Shown piece after piece: positions 9,153 through 20,400 of a stretch of DNA of 64,000 nucleotides. The number at the start of each line of letters is the position of its first letter. Position 1 is the stretch's first letter. Source of the DNA: Pachyseris speciosa (Eukaryota; Cnidaria; Anthozoa; Scleractinia; Pachyseridae); NCBI GenBank assembly GCA_016490735.1, contig JAEMWC010000001.1:2880001-2944000 (forward strand). The letters run 5' to 3'. The translations under genes were made by a program, and so were the position numbers. Under the pieces are notes generated by a model that worked only from the letters and a program-made list of their open reading frames with translations, did not search any database and was not told where the DNA came from.

Positions 9153-12100
9153 GTATGTTTAAGTTTTTTTTTTGTGAAGTGATCAGCGTTTTGGCCTCAG
9201 AGAGTTTCTTTAAAAAAAGGTCTGGTTATAAGAATTATAGCCTGCGTCGCAGACGTAACAATACCCCGGTTAGTAACGTCTACGAAGCAGCGCCAAATTC
9301 CTTGTTCTGTAACCAAAATTTGAGTACGCGTTATGATTGGCTCGTTAACAAAAGCCTTTTTTGTTGACGAGCCAATCATAACGCGTACTCAAATTCTGGT
9401 ACAGAACAATTTGGCGCTGCTTCGCAGACGTTACTAACCGGGGTTTTGTTACGTCTGCGACGCAGGCTAAAGAATTATCGCATTACTGAAATGGACGTAG
9501 TAAGGTACAACCATCTAGTCGACTTATAACTAATTTCAAATTGTAACCCTTGTTTTGTTTCAATAACAAAACCGATTTTAGTTTGCGCAAACAAAATTGA
9601 TCATTCACTAATCTGCAGTTGGGAGATAGTGACGATGGGGTGAAATTGCAAAAGAGGGGAGGTTTCTATCAAGGTGTTATATAACATAAAGAGGTCTCTA
9701 ACAGACAAGGAGATATCAGAACATCTATCTATTACAACGATGGGACTGAATGTTAACTGTACTGGATATTAATTAAGACATCGTCCTGTCTCCTGCTCTA
9801 GTTGTTGATATCTATGATTTCTTTATTTAATTAAGTATGTATGTAGTATACAACGGATTCAATAAAGTTTAAAGTGGGCGTCCAAGAGAAAAGAATAATA
9901 TTAGAAAAGGGAGGTATTACAATGGGGGACGTGTTAGAGAGAGGGGAGGTACGAAAGAGGCCCACCTATTATGAAGGTGAAATAATGGAGAGGGGCTCTG
10001 TTAGGAAGAGGGACATAATGGAGAGGGGCTCTGTTAGGAAGAGGGACATAATGGAGAGGAACTGGCTCAGTTAGATAGAGGGACATAATGGAGGGGCCTC
10101 AGTTAGAAATAGGGACACAGTTTTATTAGAGAGTAAGCCCTTAGGAAACAAGCAGATTACACATGGAGAATTAGAAACAGCAAAGCATTAGAGAGTGGGT
10201 GTGTTAGATAGGGGTACATGGAGATATTTCAAAAGTGTTCTGTCAGCAAAAGAGACGTCCTAGAGGCGGGAGGGGGGTGGTTGTAGAAAAAAGGGCGAGC
10301 TGAAGTGAACACAAGAGGAAGATAACAAATAGAAGGTATGTGAGAACTAGGAACGAATTACTAAAACTAAGTACTGGACATAAATGGCGTTTGGAGGGGT
10401 ACAATGTTAATGGTCAATATTTCAACAGGTACTAATCTACACCAAGAACGTAGCCATTGCAGGAATTCTGAAAAAGTGAAACCTCAAACAGCAAGACTCC
10501 TTTCTCTGTTGGAAACCAAAGAGGTAACGAATTGACAGGCAAACCACACATAGCAGCAATTTCAGAGCACATAACCTGAGAACACTGAAATTTGGAATCG
10601 GTTGATTGGGAGGTTGTCCGCCAGCTCAGTATTAATGAAAGCACATTTTGAATAGATTGAGTACAATTTATCTTTACTTAATTGGTACGTGACCTATGTT
10701 TGGGCATAGGGGTGCCGCTGGGATTTGAATCCCTGACCCTGTTAGCTACCTTGACCTTTGAAGGACAACGCCCTCTATTTTAAAAACAACAGGGTAATAC
10801 CTAGTTCTGAAAATTACCTTCTGTTGACTGATGACCTGCTAAATAAATACACATACGGATTGCTAAATACTTGACGACAGTCCTGCAGCCATACCCTGAT
10901 TAGGACAGAGTCGCTTCAAACTATATACCCTGTTCAGGACAGGGGGGCCAAACAACATACCCTATCGAGCTGCGTGTCTCCATATAGGCCATGGAGTGGA
11001 GTACTCCCCGGGCTTGTCAAGAATGCATTGATATGTTGATTGAGACAGAGTTAAAGCGCGCATTTTGTGATTACAATCCAATGGCAAAATGTCCATCACA
11101 ATACATTCAACAGAAAACCCACCGTTTGCTGAAAGGAATCACTTAGTATGGTTCATTCTGATTCCTTGTAGCTTAAAGTTTCTATGCTTTGCTCTAAACA
11201 GGTGATCGAGAAGAAACCAAATGATGATCACGTGACCAATGACATCTCACCTTCCGGAAGGTCAGGTGAGCTTGAAAGCAACGTTGCCCGCGAGGATGTA
11301 GATCGTGTTATGTCAGCGGAAACCAGCATGAGCAGCGCTGAACTAGATGACAACCTCCAGCGGCATTCACCCGCAAGAGATGAGTTGCCAAATGTGCCGG
11401 CGTTGATGAATGAGGCAACCAAGTGAGTAAAACAAACAAGAGGCTAGCCTAAACTTGGGCCTGCAAAAATACAGTATGTATCCCTAATTTGACGGGAAAC
11501 AAGAGAGAAGTCTGTCCTTCTTACATCGGACGCATCGCGCTTATCATGATGTTCGAGTCCATTAAAGTGCATATGAATCGAAATTTCAAAGCGAGTTTTC
11601 TTCTCCAATATGAAAATTGGTGTTGTACAAAATTGGTGTTGTACAAAAACGTGGGGTCTGGTGAATAGTCGTGGCATCATTCGTGTGTTCTCAGTCGAGG
11701 GCGTCACTCTGTTTTTGTGAGTCCGTGGAATAAAAATGTCGGAGAACTACCAAGATTCACTATCGGAGCCGCCAGCTGCGCAAAATATTCCAGGTTTAAG
11801 CTTTTTCGTCTTCTCAGATATGTTTCACGCTTGAACATTGCACACGAATGCCGTCACAGAGACCTTTTGGCCGCGTGGAAAGTGACTCAAATTTCAGGCC
11901 AAGGCGGGAATTTTGGAACCCCTAGAAATAGTGAATCCTTGTCACGCAAAGGAGGGAAACGACTGAAAATGAAATACTGGGATTATAAGCTATCGAAACA
12001 CGTAAAATAAATTGTTAGTTAATTTTCGATCCATGTGCACTTTAATTATTTTGCTTGTAGTGAACCCTATCAACAAATATCCCTTTAAAATTGCTGAATT

Positions 12101-12413
12101 GCTTAATAACTCAACCGTTGATAACAATAATAATACTTAAATGTGTGACTGATCATCGCAGTTATGAGCACTACTTAAGCAGTAGTGAAAATAAAGCCTG
12201 AAAAAAATTGAGGCTTGTACGGGATTCGAACCCACGACCTCTGCGATATCGGTGCAGCGCTCTACCGACTGAGCTAACAAGCCATCTGGGAGCTGGTCGT
12301 TTTGTTGGTTCGTAATATACCCGTGAGTGGTGAATATATGAGAATGAATATATGAAAATGATAGATTTGAACTGCGGATTATTAATAATAATAATAATAA
12401 ATAATAAATAATA

Positions 12414-12455
<42 letters not shown>

Positions 12456-13367
12456 CTTTATTTACCCTCAGTTGGTAGAGCGCTGCACCGGTATCGTAGA
12501 GGTCGTGGGTTCGAATCTCGTACAAGCCTGAATTATTTTCACTACTGCTTAAGTAGTGCTCATAACTGCGATGATCAGTCACACGGGGGAGCAGGGTTGG
12601 CGTAGTGGTGAGATAGGGTTTTGTACATTATGCTAGCATTTTTTCGAGCATTTTATTGAGGCAAAGGCATTAAGCATTATTCGAGCATTTTAGTGGCATT
12701 TTCCCGGAAAATCATTTTTATTTTCACTTTCAGAGAGAATAAAAATATTTTTTTACGAGAAAATGAAGACTTAAACTCGAAATTCAAACAAATATTTTAA
12801 ATGCCACCCTAATACATCCGAATGGAAACTGAGGACAACTAATCAGTAGTGAGTCAAAGGCGGACGTGACATGTAGACTATTGACTTATATACGATGCTG
12901 TTATGCCACTTATACGTTAAGGTTTGCGTTTGCACCCCGTTAAAATGTTATAATTAATAAAATTAAAAGCGTCTGTATAATGAGCATTAACCAAGCATTT
13001 TAGTGACCTTTTTCGGGGAGACCGAGCATTTTAGTGGGAAAAATGGAGCATAAAGGTGGAGCATTTTAGTGGGGAAACAAGAGCATAATGTACAAAAGCC
13101 TATGGTGAGAGCGTTCCCCTTCCACCAATGTGTCCCGGGTTCGATTCCCGGACTCGGTGTCATAAGTGTGCTGAGTTTGTTGGTTCTCTACTCTGCTCCG
13201 AGAGGTTTTTCTCCGGGTACTCCGGTTTTCCCCTCTCCCCAAAAACCAACATTTGATTTGATTTCATTTGATTTCAGTTCAGTTGATTTAATTTGACTTT
13301 ATTTGTTTCTGTATTTGCTCGGCCCCACTAGCCTTTGTGCTATAAATACTAACGAGGGTAAATAAAG

Positions 13368-13424
<57 letters not shown>

Positions 13425-14356
13425 GTTCAGAGACTCGCTACGCTTGCGTTATGACTTGCCCTTAGTCGATTTACCAAGTTATTGCATATGTGGGGATAAA
13501 TTCACCGTTAGTCACGCCCTCTCTTGTAAAAAGGGGGGGTTTGTAGCGCAGAGACATGACGGTGTACGGAACTAGTTAACGACATTCATTGATAAGATCT
13601 GCAATAATGTCGAAATCGAACCACGCCTTCAACCCCTGGACAACGAGCGATTTCATTTGAGGAGCGCTGTTACAAGTTCTGAGGCAAGGTTGGACATCAA
13701 AGCGGGAGGCTTCTGGGCAAGAGGAGTTACGGCATTTTTTGATGTTAGAGTTACGCACGTCAACTCCAAATGTTACCAGAGCAAGCCAACATCAGGAGTG
13801 TTCAAAGAGCAAGAAGAAGAAAAGAAGCGCAAGTACCAGCAGCGGGTGTTAGATGTAGAAATGGGTTCGTTTACGCCTTTAGTGTTTGGAACCAATGGCG
13901 GAATGGGAAACGAGTGTCAGCGGTTCTTAAAGCATCTCGCAGACAAGATAGCTCAGAAAGACACCGAGCCTTATCATGTTGTAATCACTTGGCTCAGGAC
14001 ACAGATCTCGTTTGAACTCTTAAGATCGGTACGTGCATGCGTCAGAGGTTCGCGAACGCCGTTTCGTAGCAAGACAGAGCAATCATTGGACTGTAAAATA
14101 AATGTCGCTAGTGCGGATATCTGAAATACGCGTCTATATGCTTTTATACTTAGGGCTTTTTATGGACACTGGTTTAGCGGTCATTAGTTAATTCGATTGT
14201 TATGATCTTAATATCTCTGCATAATGGAATTCTTAATTTTATAGAATTTTGAACTTCTAATTTTCTTTATAGTGTTTTAATGACTTAATTAGATTTTTTG
14301 TAACAGCAGGTTGATTGTAAATAGGATTTTAATTGAGGTTTTTGTAATAAAGATTC

Positions 14357-14416
<60 letters not shown>

Positions 14417-17400
14417 ATCCGCAGTTCAAATATATGATTTTCAGATATTCATTCTCATATATTCATCACTCACTGGTATATTAAAAACAACGAAACGACC
14501 AGCTCCCAGATGGCTTGTTAGCTCAGTTGGTAGAGCGCTGCACCGGTATCGCAGAGGTCATGGGTTCGAATCCCGTACAAGCCTGAATTTTTCTCAGGCT
14601 TTATTTTCACTACTGCTTAATCTTTCGACGATCCGTACAGTTTTGCACGGAAAAATCACTCAAATGCACGGAAGGTCACGACCTCTGTGCAGTGGTGCGT
14701 GTTGGACACGTGCGCTGGGAAATTCGCGACACGAAAAAAAAAAAAGATTCGCCTAAAAGATGATTCACCTAGACTTGGTGCCTTTCAGGCTTAAGTAATA
14801 ATCAAATGCGTCAGGGTTCATTTAACGCGCTTTCGTGATGTGCTTTGCGTGACATATAATTGCGAGTTGCTCGCCTTGTGTGCCTTTATCGGGCGAGGTA
14901 AAATGAATTTGGCGTAATGCCTTAAGCCCGCCGCACACGTGAGGAAACAGCTGAGCAAAATGCCTCGCGAGGCAGATGGCTCAGCCGTTTCCTCACCTGT
15001 GCAGCGACATTTTAGTGAGATTTTCGCCTCGCGAGGCCGTGAGATCAATATCAAACATGCGCTTAGTGATGTTGTATTCAGGAGCCAGTTATAACTAGTG
15101 GAGATATAAAAGTGTAAATAGGATCCGGCCAATTCTTAAGACCTGTTTGAACAAAAAAGAAGCGAAACAAAAAGGCCTGTTTGTTGCATGGTGAGCCTTT
15201 GAGTTGTCTCGCTAACAACGCCTGACAAACGCAAAACTGGTTAAGCTCTCTAAATGATGTACAGCTCTGAGTTGCTTGAAACTTCTAAATCATCTTGATA
15301 AAAAGTAGGTACACTTCAGGTCTTGGGAGTGATATCTGATCACACTTTTACAGTTAGTACTCGGGCTAGGAACGCCGCCCGAGTCTGAAAATGAACTCCG
15401 TCTTTTTATTACTCGGGCGAGGAACGCCGCCCGAGTTTGAAAATGAGCTCCGTTTTTCTTCGTCGTCGTCGTCGAGTTTCATCCGCAAAGCTCACTTCCG
15501 GCGTTTCTGCGCAAGCACTATTAAACTAGTAATGGTCATTTTGGAACAAGTAAGTTATTTTTTACTCCTTTAGCTACATTGAATTACCGTGGTTTAGTGG
15601 TCATCGCAAGCCCTATCAACGTATAGATAACGAACTCCGGGTTCGACTCCCACCTTCGGCACCTTATTTTCTTTCCTCTTTTTGTGTGTGTATGTGTTCC
15701 TTTTTTTCATCTTCTCTTTTAAATGTCTTTTTTTGTTTACAAGTGTTAGAATTATTTTGAGTTATAAATGGCTGAGCTGTAAAGCAATTTACAAGGGATA
15801 TATGTTGATAGGGGTCTATGGATATCTGATACTCTGCAAAGAAACAGACACGAACCGATGAATGATGCCTGTTGTCACGTATCGGAAAACGTCAATTCAC
15901 CTTGTGTCTTTGAAGTCTGAACAAAAAAAACAAGTGTGCTTAGGTTTTTGCAATAAATGCACTATTTTTACCACATTAGCATTGCTGAACCTCAGTGGTC
16001 TGGAGGTCATTGTTACTGCCTCTGATGTAAATAACCCCGAGTTCGACTTCTTCTGGTGGCATCTATCGTGGTTTTTTTTTTCTTTTTTCGTCTCTCTTTT
16101 TCTTCTTCTTTTATAAATATTTTTTACAAGTGTTATTATTATTGTTCTCAATGGTTGACCTGTAACGCAATTTTGTAATTTTAAAGGGTTATATGTTGAT
16201 CTGACAGGGGTCTACGGATATACACTGCAAAGAAATGGACTCCAACACAAGCTAAGCGCAATGCATCCGATGTAAGAAAGACAGACTTCTCTCTATTCTT
16301 TTGTTTAGCGCTAAATTAGGGATACAATACTGTTTTTTACAAGCCCGAGTTTAGGCTGATTGTAGCCTCTTGTTTTTCTTTGTCGTGTTTCATCCGCAAA
16401 GCTCACTTCCGGCGTTTCTGCGCAAGCCCTAACTAAATATAACAACTCACAACAGCAAATGATATCTGTTGTCACGTATCGGAAAACGTCGATTCATCTT
16501 GTGTCTTTGAAGTCTGAACAACTAATATGTTAAGAGAAGTGTCTATACGAATGTTTGCAAGTTCATCAGCGAGAAGAATGCTTTTACTATGACCAAACTT
16601 AACTCCAGATGTTTTGAATTAGACTGCCGTGTTTCCCCGTGGCCGCTCCATACTAAACTAATTTTTGAGTGGTACATTTTGTTGAATAATTCAAGTACGG
16701 GATATCATACACCCCAGAAACTTTGACAGGTAGCTTATTTATTATTTTCCCACAATATCTCAATTTCTGGTCATTAGGTTTTGAATGATAAGCGATTTTA
16801 GTTTTTACTTGCGTGACGTGAAGCTGACCGCAGACACCTTAAGAGGAAACAGCTGAGCCATCTACCTCGAGAGGCACTTTGCTCAGCTGTTTCCTCACGT
16901 GTGCGGCGGACTTTACTCTCTTTCTTATGTTTCAAATGACGTATTTGTAAACAGTCTACTACCTGAGTTGGATTCCTACTAGTGGCAACTGTTGGTTTTT
17001 TTTTTTTCGTTTGTCGTTTTGTTCTTCTTCTTTTATAAATAGTTTTTACGAGTGTTATTATTTTTCGATGGTTGAGCTGTAAAGCAATTTTGTAATTTCA
17101 TTGGGATATATGTTGATAGGGGTCTATGGATAAACACTGCAAAGAAATAGATCGACTCCAACACAAGCGCAATGCGTCCGATGTAAGAAAGACAGACTTC
17201 TCTCTATTCTTTTATTTAGCGCTACATATAATTAGCGATACAATACTGTTTTTTGCAAGCCCGAGTTTAGGCTAATTGTAGCCTCTAGTTTATCTATCAA
17301 GCACCTCTTTGTGGAGAAGTGGCCTCATATCCGGCATACAATGAGCAATGTACATGCAACGCAGTACGTGCTTTCAATTTGGTCATTGTGTCTCATTATC

Positions 17401-20400
17401 TTTTTTAGGGAGAAAGAAGCTAAAATCGATGAAAACAGCTTTATCTGTGTAAAGCAAGATGTCATCACTGCACCTTTGGCTGTAGAAAATAAAAGAGTTG
17501 GCAAAGAAGAGGACATAATCAGCGATAAAGAGTTTTATCATTGTACCTCCATGTCAACGGACAGTGAAGGCGAACAAAGGATTGAAGAACTCGAAAACAG
17601 AGTAAGAACTCTCCGAGCACAATTTGCAGTGGAAAATGGAATGGCTAGGGAAGGAATCCATGATGTAAAGGAAAAGCTCAGAGCAAACCAAGAAAAAGAA
17701 GCTACCATCGCACAGGAATGTGAGGGGATACAAATGAAAATGGACAAACTCAAGAAAGCCATGAAGAAACTGAAGAAGAAGGCTAAGAAAAGAGAAAAGT
17801 TGGAAAAAGAAGATCGAAAGAGGATCGGAACGGAGAGAAGAAAAGTGCAACGAAAACTTAAGAAATTAATGGCAATGAGATCAGCGGCAAAGGCGGCCAA
17901 AAGAACGACTGACAAGAAAAACGATAACGGGTCCCTAACAGAGGAAAACACACGTTTGAAGAAAATTATTGAATTGAACACCAAAGAGAATGAACAGTTG
18001 TCGAATCAGGTTTCTGCCATGAAAGAGGACGCCAAGGCATTTCAGATGGAAAAAGAAAGTCTGCAGTCTGAGTTGGAAAAAGTACGACTTGAAGTTAAGC
18101 GCCTCACAGTCAGTGAAATGCTGGCTAAAAAGGAGCTGGAGAGTAAAATGGTCCACTATCTCAACGAAACAAGGAAAGACATGCACTCAAAACGTCGCAG
18201 GGACAGGAAGAGAAAACAGGATATCAAAAAGTTTAAAAAACAAAGACAAGATATGGAGGAAGATCTTGCGGACGTTAAGCACTGTCTCCTGCAAAAACAA
18301 CAAGAACTTGACCAAACAAAAAGTGCTTTACAACTAATGACAGAGACAACAGAAGCCTTGAAGCAATGGGTGTTAGAGGCGAAAATCTATCTGGATGACT
18401 TTTTCGAGAATTCGAGCACAGTTAATTCGGATATTTCGTCAATTTGTAACGATGTTACCTTAAACGATACCTCGTCGGATTTGGATATCTGTTCGCTCGA
18501 GGAGAGTGGGGCTCAAAAACTGCTCATGAATGCAGAGGAAGAGGTTGGACATGAGCAAGAGTCCATAATTGGACTGGCCTTAATTGAAGAGAAGAAATGT
18601 GGAGATAAAAGTCTGTCTCTTAGTGCTGACGCAAAGGACCCATCACAGCTTTCTCCCAAATTAGAGAAAACGTTCGAACATAAAAATCTGGCGTTACATA
18701 CAGATGTTGGAACCCAGTCGACAAATTCCGTGACTCTTACCGCAGAGGAAAGCTCTAGACCGATAGAAACACAGCTGGTTCACCTGCATCATATTCTAAA
18801 GGATTGTTTTGAAGAACTTCATGAATTGAAAACAATGCTTGGGCAAAGACAGGAGTCTTGGAAAATTAAAAAGTACTACGCTTTGTTGGATCAAGTAACA
18901 TGGATGAGTGACACAATAACTGCGCGCGAAAATCAGCTGGACGAGTTGACGAATGAGAGTCTTGAGATGATGGGGAATCTTGATGCCACCATCAAACGAC
19001 TTGAAGGGGAGCTTGGAAGCACGAAAATCGCATTGATGGAAAAGACAGAAACCCTAGAGCGAACAGAAGCAGATTTGCGCCAACAAACAAAAATGTTCGT
19101 CTGCAGAGAAACAAATCATGAACAGACTGTAAAACAACTTCAAGAAGATCTTGAAAGCGCTCAGGTTTTGCTAAAGGAAAAGACAGAAACCTTAGAACGA
19201 ACAGAAGCAGATTTGCGCCAACAAACAATGTTGGTCAGCAGAGAAACAAATCATGAAGGGACTGTAAAACAACTTCAAGAAGATCTTGAAAGCACCCAGG
19301 TTTTGTTAAAGAAAAAAACGGAGGCGTTGGAGGAGGCAGATGCACAACTAGAGTTGAAAATATCCCTCCTTGCTACTGAGGAGACCAAACATGCAAATGT
19401 CGTTAGAAAACTCACGGAAGATCTTGAAAGTGTGCACCAATCGTTGCAGGCAAAAACTGAGGAACTAGAGCAAACGGAGGAGAACTTTCAAGTTCATACG
19501 TCCTTTTTCGAAAGTGCAGAGTTAAAGTACGAAGAAATTATCAGGCAACTTAAAGGAGAACTTGAAAACATGCAAATGTTGCTGAAGGAAAGAACAACTA
19601 CATTAGAAGAAACAGAAACAATTCTGAAGACCTTCACGAATGGAAATAACCAAGATGGCCAAAACACCAAGTCCGAAGTGGACCTAACCCAAGATGAACT
19701 TCAACTTGTGTTGATTGAGCTTGTGCGTGCAAAAAAGGACAAGGAAAAACTTTTCCGTGAAGTGACAGCTGCTACGACACGTGTAAGAACGGCAGAGACG
19801 GAAAAGAACGTTTGGTGGGAGCTATTGAATTCTGCTTTAAAAGAGTTGGAGGAGAAGACGGAATTGGTGTGGGATTTACAGATGAAACTTACGGAGTCAA
19901 GATTAGAAGCGTTCAGGCTCGATTCTGAGAAAAGAGAAATTCAGGCATATGAGAGCAAATGCAACGATGCAATCAGATCTAAAATCAAGTGGTTGAGGCA
20001 GACTCTCACAGCAATGAAGAAACAAAACCAGAGTCTTAAGACTGAACTGTTCCAGAGGGAAACACATGAACTGCACCCAGATGGTGATGAAGATGTTCCT
20101 TCTCGGCCATTAATGGTAAGAGGCGGGTGTTTCCCACTTATTTATTTATAACAGATTCACTCCACTAAATTACAAGTAGATAATATATTAAATTAAATTA
20201 ATCACTACTTTAAAGAAAAGTTGTGGAGAAGGAGACAGCCAAAAGTGCTAATGCACCATACCAGGGATGTCCCAACTAATTAAGGTGTAAGAAAAGCATA
20301 CACAAATATAAAAATAGATGTTCTAATTGTCCTTAATAAAACTTCTGATTAGGTAAACTATTCCATTCGTTAACAGTATGGTTAAAGAAGTTATATATAA

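Noticed and set aside
9874..10074. Short protein with MERGSVRKRD repeats
   Set aside because: Product of the 33-bp minisatellite; no start context or homology.
12213..12285. Functional tRNA gene
   Set aside because: Anticodon loop lacks U33, the stem has a mismatch, and the same unit recurs with conserved non-tRNA flanks, as in a SINE.
17538..18186. Reverse-strand frames of up to 148 codons opposite exon 3
   Set aside because: Shadows of the Lys/Glu-rich coiled-coil coding strand.
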